Assembly: GCA_015061615.1 (NCBI GenBank)
Contig: SUWE01000027.1
Span: 1 to 34,833 of the forward strand
Direction: 5' to 3'
From: Lentisphaerota bacterium
GTDB lineage: Bacteria; Verrucomicrobiota; Lentisphaeria; Victivallales; Victivallaceae
Length of the DNA stretch: 34,833 nucleotides
In this document: positions 15,103 through 22,467 of the stretch, one piece after another
How the letters are laid out: each line of letters opens with the position of its first letter
Position numbering within the stretch: the stretch's first letter is position 1
Notes under the pieces: generated by a model
The model's input: the letters and a program-made list of their open reading frames with translations, nothing else
Database searches by the model: none
Told to the model about the DNA's origin: nothing
Program-made: the position numbers and the translations under genes

Positions 15103-16059
15103 ATGAAAAAAAGCACCCGTATTGCGGCAGTTATTTCCGGCGTGGCAGTTTTTGCAGTTCTGGCAGTTTTTTCTGCCGTGAAACTTTTCGCGGCTCCGGA
15201 AGAAAATATCGTACTCAAACCGCTGGTATATCTGGAAGAAGTCAGCAACAAGTCTGACAACAAGGCTGCAAAAATGGAATCCTTCCCTGCGGCAGTCATG
15301 CACAGACTCATCAATACCCGCAAATTTGATATCTGCCGTTCACTGGACGATCTCAAAAAATTGCAGAAAGAACGTACCGGAAAAAAAGATAAGGGAGCTT
15401 ACCTTATCCGCATGACGGTCATTCAGTACAGTATCGCCGAAAGAAAAACCACCCGCAGAGACCGTACCGATCTTTTGAGCGGCGAAATGGTACTTGAATA
15501 TGAAGCAAAAATCGTTGCCCAGATCGAATATGCCGATGCCATGACCGGAAAAGTTCTGGAAAGCAAACGCGCTCAGGCAGGGAAAAAAAGCTACTTGTCT
15601 TCAGTCGGCGATACTGTTAAAGTGACTCACTCTTTCAGACAGCAAGTTATGGAAGAAGCAGTGCAGAGCATTTCCGATCAGTGCGTAAACGGTTTCATGG
15701 AAATGCTCAACCCGGTCAAAATATTCCGTGCTTCGGGCAAATCCATCTATATCAATGCCGGTCAGGATCGCGTTGTACCCAATGAGCTTTTCAACGTCTA
15801 CAAACTCGGTGAAGCATTTACCGACCCGGATACCGGTGAAAGCCTCGGAGCCGATGAAGAATATGTTGCACAGGTGAAAGTCGTTCAGGCAAAGCAGAAA
15901 TACAGCATCGCCGAAGTCGTTGACGGCACGATCACCGGAAAACTTTCCGACTACATCCTCCGCAAATGTTCCACGGAACAGATCGCCGCTCCGGAAAGTG
16001 AGAGTTCGCAGAACTCCAATGCGGCAGATAACGATCCGCACGGAGCCAATCCTTTCTGA
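15103..16059 (+). CDS. Exported CsgG-like protein with FlgT-type C-terminal module
   Basis: 318 residues. Residues about 8-30 are a hydrophobic signal (AAVISGVAVFAVLAVFSAVK) ending LFAAPEE, so a signal peptide or membrane anchor without a lipobox. The body has a CsgG-like alpha/beta pattern: VLKPLVYLEEVSNKSD, FPAAVMHRLINTRKFDICRS, GAYLIRMTVIQYSIAERK and EYEAKIVAQIEYADAMTGKV. The C-terminal module from about 215 (SIYINAGQDRVVPNELFNVY, then TDPDTGESLG, then VAQVKVVQAKQKYSIAEVVD) is typical of CsgG/FlgT-like proteins and parallels that of the preceding lipoprotein. The last 30 residues are Ser/Asn-rich and disordered. A terminator follows at 16093. Confidence 0.78.
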   Translation: MKKSTRIAAVISGVAVFAVLAVFSAVKLFAAPEENIVLKPLVYLEEVSNKSDNKAAKMESFPAAVMHRLINTRKFDICRSLDDLKKLQKERTGKKDKGAYLIRMTVIQYSIAERKTTRRDRTDLLSGEMVLEYEAKIVAQIEYADAMTGKVLESKRAQAGKKSYLSSVGDTVKVTHSFRQQVMEEAVQSISDQCVNGFMEMLNPVKIFRASGKSIYINAGQDRVVPNELFNVYKLGEAFTDPDTGESLGADEEYVAQVKVVQAKQKYSIAEVVDGTITGKLSDYILRKCSTEQIAAPESESSQNSNAADNDPHGANPF

Positions 16060-16060
16060 T

Positions 16061-16078
16061 AAGAGGTAATTGCCTCTT
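16061..16078. repeat. Short palindrome matching the joined ends of repeat family A
   Basis: AAGAGGTAATTGCCTCTT is a near-perfect palindrome made of the left end (GAGGTAATT) and right end (GCCTC) of the element at 13745-13909 with nothing between. It could be an empty site, a minimal family member, or chance. Confidence 0.5.
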
Positions 16079-16092
16079 AAACTTGAAATCTG

Positions 16093-16131
16093 CCATTGCT
16101 CAAACATCAGTTTTGAGCAATGGATTTTTTT
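16093..16131 (+). terminator. Intrinsic terminator of the 14055-16059 unit
   Basis: CCATTGCTCAAA / TTTGAGCAATGG, a perfect 12-bp stem with a 7-base loop, then ATTTTTTT. It lies 34 bases after the stop codon of the CsgG-like gene. Confidence 0.9.
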
Positions 16132-16181
16132 GCCTGCCAATCCTTCCAAGTGAATTTATTTTACGCTGAAAAGAGACCGCC

Positions 16182-16252
16182 GCAAAACTCAGTCCCGCTT
16201 TTTTTTGCAGGGGTGCTAACGACTTGTCACGGCGCAGTAAAACGAAGACGGA
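16182..16252 (+). repeat. Dispersed repeat family B, copy 1
   Basis: 71 bases nearly identical to 25484-25554: GCAAAACTCAGTCCC, a T-run, CAGGGGTGCTAACGACTTG, TCACGGCG, AACGAAGACGGA. In this copy the left arm that would pair with CTCAGTCC is replaced by GAGACCGCC, so the terminator hairpin is lost. It lies between convergent genes. Confidence 0.85.
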
Positions 16253-16276
16253 CTTCCCTTTGCAATCTGCAAGAAG

Positions 16277-16927
16277 TCAGCGTTCCTTGAAGTCCTGCGG
16301 AGCCCACTGATATTTTTTGCGGTCTTCAGCGGTGATTTTGCGGATGACCCGTGCGGGGTTGCCGGCAACGAGGGTATCGGCAGGAACATCGCGGATAACG
16401 ACTGAACCGGCGGCGACAACGGCATTGTCGCCGATGGTCACTCCGCCGAGGATAGTCACAGAACCGCCGATCCAGACATTGTTGCCGACGGTCACGGGGA
16501 AGGCGTACTCCCAGCCGTCGACACGATCCTGCACATCCAGCGGATGTCCGGCGGCGAGGATGGATACGTTGGTGGCGATCCAGACATTGTCGCCGAACCG
16601 GCAGTAATTACCGTCAAGCACGATAAAATTGTAGTTGGCAAAGAAGTTTTCACCGACTTCGATACGGAATCCGTAATCGCACTTAAAAGGCGGCAGAATG
16701 TTGCAGTTTTTGCCGATCTTGCCGAAGATATTCGCCAGAAAATCACGCCGCTCCTGCACTTGTGAGGGGCGGAATTTGTTGTATTCGTAAATCGCATCCT
16801 GGATTTTGAAACGGTAATCCGCCATTTCGGTGGTGGTATTGGGGTTGTAAAGCAGTCCGGCTTCGGCTTTTTCCTGTTCGGTCATGCCGCCGGGAACCGG
16901 TTTGCAGAGTACGATATTTTCTTTCAT
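16277..16927 (-). CDS. Maltose/galactoside O-acetyltransferase family (LacA/Maa-like) left-handed beta-helix enzyme
   Basis: 216 residues, slightly longer than the usual 185-205. CAGGAGGATAACA precedes the chosen ATG (an upstream in-frame start at 16951 lacks a site). The Mac N-terminal helical region (AEAGLLYNPNTTTEMADYRF) is followed by hexapeptide repeats, for example NFIVLDGNYCRFGDNVWIA and VWIGGSVTILGGVTIGDNAV. His128 in the AAGHPLD motif is the expected general base, and AGNPARVIRK is the standard C-terminal CoA-site motif. It should transfer acetyl from acetyl-CoA to a sugar hydroxyl. It is cytoplasmic and stands alone with its own promoter. Confidence 0.93.
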   Translation of the reverse strand: MKENIVLCKPVPGGMTEQEKAEAGLLYNPNTTTEMADYRFKIQDAIYEYNKFRPSQVQERRDFLANIFGKIGKNCNILPPFKCDYGFRIEVGENFFANYNFIVLDGNYCRFGDNVWIATNVSILAAGHPLDVQDRVDGWEYAFPVTVGNNVWIGGSVTILGGVTIGDNAVVAAGSVVIRDVPADTLVAGNPARVIRKITAEDRKKYQWAPQDFKER

Positions 16928-16957
16928 TGTTATCCTCCTGTTTGAATGCATTGATAA

Positions 16958-16985
16958 AATATACCACAGTAAACTGCGATTGCAA
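16958..16985 (-). promoter_or_regulatory. Promoter of the acetyltransferase gene
   Basis: Minus-strand TTGCAA (16980-16985), 16 bases, TATATT (16958-16963), 30 bases before the ATG. It lies back to back with the promoter at 16997. Confidence 0.45.
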
Positions 16986-16996
16986 GCATAAAAAAC

Positions 16997-17025
16997 TTGA
17001 CAAAGTTACCTATATGGTGCATATT
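16997..17025 (+). promoter_or_regulatory. Promoter of the small membrane-protein pair
   Basis: Perfect TTGACA (16997-17002), 17 bases, CATATT (17020-17025), 33 bases before the ATG at 17059. Confidence 0.5.
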
Positions 17026-17058
17026 AACAATAAGTATCATATAACCGGAGATTTACCG

Positions 17059-17373
17059 ATGGAAGAAAATACCGTACCCGAAGCAGAATATCAGTTGACT
17101 GGCAACGAAGAGTGTTTTACCATGCAGACTCCTCCCGGTACTCAAACGCCGGCAGGGGAACTTGTCAATAAAATTCTGCTGACAGTGACCATCGCAGGCA
17201 TAATTGTTTTCGGATGCCTCTTTCTCAACCGCTGGATAAACCGTGAAGAGTACGATACTGTGGTAAAAGAACAGCTTGAAAGAGAGTATCAGGAACGCGA
17301 ACAGCAGAGAAATGAACGCCGCATGGAAGAACTTCAAAAAGTACAAGCCGCAGAGAAAGGGGTTGAAAAATGA
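17059..17373 (+). CDS. Small single-pass membrane protein with coiled-coil tail
   Basis: 104 residues. GGAG lies 8 bases before this ATG, so it is preferred over the in-frame ATG at 17014. The N-terminal half is acidic and polar, then one membrane helix (LLTVTIAGIIVFGCLFLNRW, about residues 40-59), then a highly charged helix (EEYDTVVKEQLEREYQEREQ and on) to the end. No family is recognised. Its stop overlaps the start of the next gene by four bases (ATGA), so the two are translationally coupled and probably form one complex. Confidence 0.7.
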   Translation: MEENTVPEAEYQLTGNEECFTMQTPPGTQTPAGELVNKILLTVTIAGIIVFGCLFLNRWINREEYDTVVKEQLEREYQEREQQRNERRMEELQKVQAAEKGVEK

Positions 17374-17960
17374 TCGAAATAATGAAACTTTTTCATACTC
17401 TTGCCAGATTGCTGACTCTGGGGCTGGATATGTGGATTTTCAGAAAATTTTATGATGGCTATACAGGAACTCCCCATCTTGCGACACTGCCTTTCTGGGC
17501 AAACGGAATTGCAACGGTAATACTTTTTTGTATGACTGTTATTTTCAGCTACAATCAATCAGCTCTTGAAGTCGGATTGATATATTTCTGGCTGACAATC
17601 ACTTTTATCAATGTTCTTTTGCATATCAGACAGGTTTTCAAAATGCCGACAGTTATGAAGAAACTTATATATTTTGGTTACATGCTGGCATTTTCGGCAT
17701 TGATCGGCTATCTTTCATCGCAGTTTTTTGCAATATTGACAATCATCATGGTGATTTGTCTGCTTATCATGTTTTTCTGCAAAGCGATGGTTTGGAGCGC
17801 TGCAAATGATTTAGCCCGCAGAGTTCCTGTTCAAAACATAAATCCCAGTTATGAGTTATCCAACGGTACTGTTGTCCATCATACTTACGATAACGTTTAT
17901 CACGATGGTTCTGGGGCAAAATATATAAAACGGGACGACCTTTTCTACAAAGTTGATTAA
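17370..17960 (+). CDS. Four-helix membrane protein of unknown function
   Basis: 196 residues. Hydrophobic segments at about residues 45-62 (WANGIATVILFCMTVIF), 68-85 (VGLIYFWLTITFINVLLH), 98-115 (KLIYFGYMLAFSALIGYL) and 119-138 (FFAILTIIMVICLLIMFF), with a weaker amphipathic segment near the N-terminus. The C-terminal 50 residues are soluble (YELSNGTVVHHTYDNVYHDG, YIKRDDLFYKVD). I do not recognise the family. Coupled by ATGA overlap to the preceding single-pass protein. Confidence 0.7.
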   Translation: MIEIMKLFHTLARLLTLGLDMWIFRKFYDGYTGTPHLATLPFWANGIATVILFCMTVIFSYNQSALEVGLIYFWLTITFINVLLHIRQVFKMPTVMKKLIYFGYMLAFSALIGYLSSQFFAILTIIMVICLLIMFFCKAMVWSAANDLARRVPVQNINPSYELSNGTVVHHTYDNVYHDGSGAKYIKRDDLFYKVD

Positions 17961-18105
17961 ACATAAACATATAATATGTACCATGAATAATTCTGTTGAC
18001 GGTTTTGTAACTGAACCGCAGGAAACACAAATCTATTTCGGTTCACTTTGAAAACAGACAAACTTTTTACCGCAGAGATCAGCTTGAACTCCGATACACG
18101 GAAGG

Positions 18106-18642
18106 TCAATTTATATTATTGGCTTTCTTGAACTCAGCCAATCTTCTTTGACATGCTTTGACCGCGTCAGGAGTGTTTGCTCCTGCTTTGTATTCGGCTT
18201 CTTTGAGTTTGCAGATCTCTTCAAGACCGTAAAGGTATTTTGACGTCAATGCTTTCTTTATGTGCGGCGGAGTATCTTTGTTTTCCAGAAGGGTATCCAG
18301 CAAAGACAACTCCGCATTCAAAACGTCTTCCGAAGAAGCTGCACCATAATAACACTGCTCTTTTACCAGTTTCAAAGTATCCGCCTTTTCTTCCAGTTTG
18401 ACAACGTCACATTTTCCCAATTCAGGATAAACCGGGATTTTCAACGAAATCAGGAGCTTTTTCAGCTTGGCAGAAAGTTGCTGATTCTGAAGTACGATAC
18501 TCTCATTTGAAAGAATTTTTTCCGGATGCAGACTTTTCAAATCGTTTCTGAGCCGGCAGTTATCCTTCCATAAAACGATTGCGGCAGTGAGGGAAATCAA
18601 TGTAATTGCCAACAGGATGATCGCAGCAACTTTGCTTTTCAT
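18106..18642 (-). CDS. Membrane-anchored helical protein with TolC-like repeat
   Basis: 178 residues. GGAGG lies 7 bases before the ATG at 18642. Residues 5-25 are a membrane anchor or signal (VAAIILLAITLISLTAAIVL). The rest is predicted all-helical. Two stretches, YGAASSEDVLNAELSLLDTL and YKAGANTPDAVKACQRRLAE, repeat the pattern Y-x-A-G-x-[ST]-x-x-[DE]-[AV]-x-x-A found in the helical hairpins of TolC-type outer-membrane efflux proteins. It is far too short to be TolC, so it is an orphan hairpin protein. Stands alone; function unknown. Confidence 0.65.
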   Translation of the reverse strand: MKSKVAAIILLAITLISLTAAIVLWKDNCRLRNDLKSLHPEKILSNESIVLQNQQLSAKLKKLLISLKIPVYPELGKCDVVKLEEKADTLKLVKEQCYYGAASSEDVLNAELSLLDTLLENKDTPPHIKKALTSKYLYGLEEICKLKEAEYKAGANTPDAVKACQRRLAEFKKANNIN

Positions 18643-18734
18643 ATATTCCTCCATCGTTACAGAAGTTCAAGGGAATTTCTCCCTGTAATAAGATATCACA
18701 CTGTCAGCAATAATTCAAGCAAATTGCAGGCACA

Positions 18735-19535
18735 TCACTCGTCGCCGGCATGTTTGCGCATCCAGTTGCCCAGCGCTCCGGAGGAGGAAAATCCCAGTTC
18801 GGCGGCGATCTCTTTCAGGCGCAGGCCCCGTTTTTTGGCATCGGCAATATACTTTTTCCGCACGGAATTGATAAACTCACCAATGGTCGTTCCCGTCTCT
18901 TTGTGGAACACATGGGCAATATGACAGCGGCTCAAGCCTGCCATCACCGAAAGTTTTTCCAGTGAGCAATCTTTACCGTTGCAGCTGCAAATCATCGACT
19001 TTATCAACTCACTCACCGACGGTTCCGGAATATTCTTTTCGTTGCGCTGGATCATCAGCTCGTTGAAAAGAAAGTTCACCGGCGGCAGCATGAGATTTTC
19101 AACACTCTGTTCATCAGCTGTTTTGCGGGCAAAAAGTTTGTTCCAGCGCTGCATTATCAGCATGGAAAGTTCCTGCGGCAGATGATGAAAATTCTCTTTG
19201 GCACAAATCACTCCGCGTTCACCGACTTCGAGAATGGTGGCGCTCCACTTGCCGTTGATATGGTAGCACCAGCAGTGCAGAAGAGCGCGGTCGGCAGTGG
19301 TATAGCCGAATCCGTGCGGAACCCAGCTGTCTATGAGCATTACCGTTCCGGGAACAAGATGGTAGATCGAACCGTTGAAAAAATAATCCGACTCACCGGA
19401 AAGCACAAAGAGCATCTCTTCATGCGGGTGACCGCTGTTCTGCTGATCGTTCATTTTTACAACTTTTTCCGGAGGGGAAAAACGGGTGATTATCCGTTCT
19501 GCTCCGGCAGAAAGTTTCTTATCAAGTTCATCCAT
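18735..19535 (-). CDS. AraC-family transcription regulator with cupin-type sensor
   Basis: 266 residues. Residues about 20-100 form an AraC-type cupin (SGHPHEEMLFVLSGESDYFF, VPGTVMLIDSWVPHGFGY), expected to bind a sugar or a glycan breakdown product. Residues about 165-262 are the double HTH (CSLEKLSVMAGLSRCHIAHV, then FHKETGTTIGEFINSVRKKY, then LRLKEIAAELGFSSSGALGN). It diverges from the DegT-prepilin-DUF4838 operon with which it shares a -35 region (19589-19595), so it is probably the regulator of that operon. Confidence 0.92.
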   Translation of the reverse strand: MDELDKKLSAGAERIITRFSPPEKVVKMNDQQNSGHPHEEMLFVLSGESDYFFNGSIYHLVPGTVMLIDSWVPHGFGYTTADRALLHCWCYHINGKWSATILEVGERGVICAKENFHHLPQELSMLIMQRWNKLFARKTADEQSVENLMLPPVNFLFNELMIQRNEKNIPEPSVSELIKSMICSCNGKDCSLEKLSVMAGLSRCHIAHVFHKETGTTIGEFINSVRKKYIADAKKRGLRLKEIAAELGFSSSGALGNWMRKHAGDE

Positions 19536-19588
19536 TGTAAATTTTCCTGAAATAGCAAGATTGATGCTAATTTAACAACAATGATATA

Positions 19589-19617
19589 TTGTCAAACCGC
19601 ATGTTTTATGGTATACT
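19589..19617 (+). promoter_or_regulatory. Promoter of the DegT-prepilin-DUF4838 operon, overlapping a minus-strand -35 box
   Basis: TTGTCA (19589-19594), 17 bases, TATACT (19612-19617). On the minus strand the same bases read TTGACA, a perfect -35 box for the AraC-type regulator gene, though the matching -10 is weak. Confidence 0.7.
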
Positions 19618-19671
19618 ATAATAGATTTGATAAATTATTTCAACCTTCAGACAGCAAAAAAAGGAGAAAAA

Positions 19672-20886
19672 ATGAACAATTTAGCTGTAAACGGCGGAAA
19701 AAAGATTTTTGAAACAAAATTGGAGCTTCCGGCATGGCCGCCGGTCTATCCTGAAACTGCTGACAGGATGAAAGAACTTTATCTCAGCCGCCAATGGTCA
19801 TTTTACGCTCCGCGCGAAGTGGAATTCAACCGCGCTTTTGCTGAATACACAAAATCAGGCAACTGCGTTATGATGGCTAACGGAACTGTCACTCTGGAAA
19901 TGGCGCTTCAGGCATACGGCATCGGCGAAGGCGACGAAGTGATCGTTCCCGCTCTGACCTGGCTTGCCACCGGTGAAGCGGTCGTCTACCGCGGTGCAAC
20001 TCCGGTGGTGGTGGATATCGAACCGGATACCCTCTGTATGGATCCTGCCAAATTTGAAGCGGCGATCACCCCGAAAACCAAAGCGGTCATTCCCGTACAC
20101 ATTTTCGGTTCTATCGCCGATATGGAAAAAATCAATGAAATCGCAAGAAAGCACAATCTCAAAGTCATCGAAGATTGCGCCCACGCCCACGGTGGTGAAT
20201 GGGATGGCAAACATGTCGGAACCCTCGGTGATGTCGGTTCATTCAGCTTCCAGCAGAGCAAATTGATGGCTTCCGGCGAAGGCGGCTGCTGTATCACCGA
20301 TGATGATGACCTTGCCGATACTCTGGGCAGACTTTCACATATCGGTTATCAGTACGGTTCAAAGCAGGGTCAGAAAGGTACTCCGCCGCCGGTGGGACTG
20401 CTCTGCCACAACTATCGTGTAACCGATTTTCAGGCGGAAATCCTGCTTTCACAGCTGGCGCACCTGCGTGAAGATACCGTTGCCCGCGCAAAAAATGCGG
20501 AAATCCTGCGTAAACGTCTCAACGCCATTCCCGGTGTTCAGGTTCAGGCGGCGGGCAGAAAAGCCACTTTGCAGAGCTACTACACCTACTGCGTTCTGAT
20601 CGACCACAACAGAATCAAAGAGGGCTTCAGCCGCGCCGATATCCTCAAAGCCATTCAGGCTGAAGGTGTTATGGCATTCGAGGGCTGGGGAGCGCCGATG
20701 TACCGCCAGAATCTCTGGACTGTTCCCGAAAACATGTACCGTACCGACGGCTGTGCTGTTGCTGAAAACATTATCGCCAACGACCTCACTATGATGAACT
20801 TGCAGTATCTCATGCTCAGCGAAGCCGATACTCACAAAGTTGCCGATGCCTATGAAAAAGTGTTGAATGTTTACCTTGAAAAGTAA
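19672..20886 (+). CDS. DegT/DnrJ/EryC1/StrS family PLP aminotransferase
   Basis: 404 residues, the usual size. AAAGGAG lies 5 bases before the ATG at 19672. Fold type I features are all present: the N-terminal LAVNGGKK start typical of the AHBA-synthase/inosamine-aminotransferase branch, GTVTLEMAL for the phosphate, EDCAHAHGG with D168 for the pyridine nitrogen, and the PLP lysine K197 in SFQQSKLMASGEGG. The enzyme moves an amino group from Glu or Gln to a keto-sugar or keto-inositol in sugar nucleotide or cyclitol pathways. It heads an operon with a prepilin-like and two secreted proteins, which is not the usual setting for nucleotide-sugar synthesis; it may act on a product of glycan breakdown (inference). 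Confidence 0.93.
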   Translation: MNNLAVNGGKKIFETKLELPAWPPVYPETADRMKELYLSRQWSFYAPREVEFNRAFAEYTKSGNCVMMANGTVTLEMALQAYGIGEGDEVIVPALTWLATGEAVVYRGATPVVVDIEPDTLCMDPAKFEAAITPKTKAVIPVHIFGSIADMEKINEIARKHNLKVIEDCAHAHGGEWDGKHVGTLGDVGSFSFQQSKLMASGEGGCCITDDDDLADTLGRLSHIGYQYGSKQGQKGTPPPVGLLCHNYRVTDFQAEILLSQLAHLREDTVARAKNAEILRKRLNAIPGVQVQAAGRKATLQSYYTYCVLIDHNRIKEGFSRADILKAIQAEGVMAFEGWGAPMYRQNLWTVPENMYRTDGCAVAENIIANDLTMMNLQYLMLSEADTHKVADAYEKVLNVYLEK

Positions 20887-20920
20887 TATGTAACAACCAA
20901 CAAAAAAAGGAGCCTTGATC

Positions 20921-21727
20921 ATGAGAAAAGCTTCCTGTGAGTCAAAGGAGGGCAGTTCAAAAAGTATCAGTAGAAACACTTTTACTTTGATAGAATTGCT
21001 CGTCGTCATCGCCATCATCGCCATTCTGGCATCAATTCTGCTGCCTGCGCTGAATCAGGCGCGTAAGCAGGGTGAAGTGGCAGCTTGTGTGAACAACCTG
21101 AAACAGATCGGTTCAGGCGTCATCCAGTACGGTATGGAGTATGATGACTTCATGCTGCCGTTTGACGGCAGATACCGCAATATGGGCGGAACAGTCAACA
21201 AAACCTGGCTTTATTACGCCCGTTTCCACCTGGCTATCAATGACCCGTCGCCAAGTACATCCAGTTCTGAAACCCGCAATGTTCCCAAAGATGCCAGTTT
21301 CGGTATCACCCATTGCCCGGCTTCCGGCAATCTCTCAGGCACCTGGAACTATCGCTGGCCGAGCTACGGTATGATGAAATATTTTATAGGCGGTCTGGAT
21401 CCAAACACTGTCAAAACATGGGAAAAAGGCTGGAAGTTCCATCATTATAAATCTCCTTCAAAGAAAGCATGGATAATTGATTCCATATATTCCACCACCA
21501 CTTACCATTTCAAAAAAACAGACTACACCAATATCGAAAATTACGGCAACAGTTATGTGGAAAATACTGGTGAATACGTCAACAGAACCCGTCACGGTCA
21601 GAAGTCAAATATCCTCTTCCCCGACGGTCATGTTCAGACATTTACCGAAGCTGCACTGAAAGCGGAAATCTCAAGCAAAGCCTATTTCAATCAGGTTGAA
21701 ATGTTCGGTTCAGGCAATATCAAATAA
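20921..21727 (+). CDS. Prepilin-like protein with H-x9-DG motif
   Basis: 268 residues. AAGGAG is 9 bases before the ATG at 20921. The leader of 20 residues ends in Asn-Thr rather than Gly, then [20 protein letters not shown] with Glu at +5. The processing site therefore lacks the usual Gly at -1. The body contains [20 protein letters not shown] and ends with [18 protein letters not shown], a correct H-x9-DG. Same family as 5639-6409 and like it directly upstream of secreted glycan-binding genes. Probably anchored through its N-terminal helix and exported by a type II/IV pilus-like machine encoded elsewhere. Confidence 0.9.
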   Translation: MRKASCESKEGSSKSISRNTFTLIELLVVIAIIAILASILLPALNQARKQGEVAACVNNLKQIGSGVIQYGMEYDDFMLPFDGRYRNMGGTVNKTWLYYARFHLAINDPSPSTSSSETRNVPKDASFGITHCPASGNLSGTWNYRWPSYGMMKYFIGGLDPNTVKTWEKGWKFHHYKSPSKKAWIIDSIYSTTTYHFKKTDYTNIENYGNSYVENTGEYVNRTRHGQKSNILFPDGHVQTFTEAALKAEISSKAYFNQVEMFGSGNIK

Positions 21728-21744
21728 TTATTGATGAGGAAAAT

Positions 21745-22443
21745 ATGATGATGAAAAAAGTATTCTCACTTTTGGTTCTTTCAGCAATCATTCCGTCGCT
21801 CATTGCCGCTGATGCTCCAGAGGCGGCAGCCGCTCCCGCCGCCCCTGCCGCAGAAGCTGAAAAACCTGCCGAAGTTGTTGTGCCGGATGTTTTCAAAGAA
21901 GATTTCAACAACAACCGCCGTTATGTCGTTCAGAAAGTCCAGACGCACGATGCCAAGGGAAAGATGTCCAAACAGGTCAATACCGGCTGCCGCAGAGAGT
22001 ACAAAGACGGTGCGATGATACTCTACTACAAGCTCAATGACACCAACAACAAAAAAGATTACGGCTCATTTACTTTCGGTTTGGCAAAACGTCTTGATCT
22101 CAAAGGTTCCAATGTGCTTGAAATGCGTTACCGTGTGCCGAATGTCGGTATCGGCAATACTCTGACTTGGACTTATGCTGATGAAAAAGGCAAACTTCAC
22201 GGCGACTGGATCAATGTCCCCAGCCGTGCCGGTGAAGATTGGAAAACCCTGGCAGTGGAAATGGATAAGAGCGGTTTCAACGGCAAAAAACGCGCAGCAG
22301 CGGGTAAACCGATGCCGAAACCTGTGAAGCTGGTCACATTCCAGATCTACTCCCATGTCCGCATGGATGATGCCGAACACTCCATTGAGATCGACTATTT
22401 CCGTATTCCCGGTGTCGCCGCTGCTGCTGAAAGTGCAAAGTGA
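21745..22443 (+). CDS. Small secreted beta-sandwich protein related to the C-terminus of the neighbouring DUF4838 protein
   Basis: 232 residues. Three ATG codons in a row; GAGG lies just upstream. Signal peptide MMMKKVFSLLVLSAIIPSLIA, then an Ala/Pro/Glu linker. From about residue 50 (DVFKEDFNNNRRYVVQKVQT) it reads as a jelly-roll carbohydrate-binding-like domain. Its end, GDWINVPSRAGEDWKTLAVE through PKPVKLVTFQIYSHVR and EIDYFRIPG, clearly parallels the last 80 residues of the next gene (ADWIYFSRNE, FKPVKLTYFAIYSHPSGG, LLDYVRVTG). It is probably a free copy of a glycan-binding module. Binding target unknown. Confidence 0.75.
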   Translation: MMMKKVFSLLVLSAIIPSLIAADAPEAAAAPAAPAAEAEKPAEVVVPDVFKEDFNNNRRYVVQKVQTHDAKGKMSKQVNTGCRREYKDGAMILYYKLNDTNNKKDYGSFTFGLAKRLDLKGSNVLEMRYRVPNVGIGNTLTWTYADEKGKLHGDWINVPSRAGEDWKTLAVEMDKSGFNGKKRAAAGKPMPKPVKLVTFQIYSHVRMDDAEHSIEIDYFRIPGVAAAAESAK

Positions 22444-22467
22444 AAGTTTGAAAGGAAAAGGTAATAT

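Noticed and set aside
17961-18105. TGAACCG / CGGTTCA inverted repeat as a terminator after the membrane-protein pair
   Set aside because: The loop is about 20 bases and no T-run follows on either strand.
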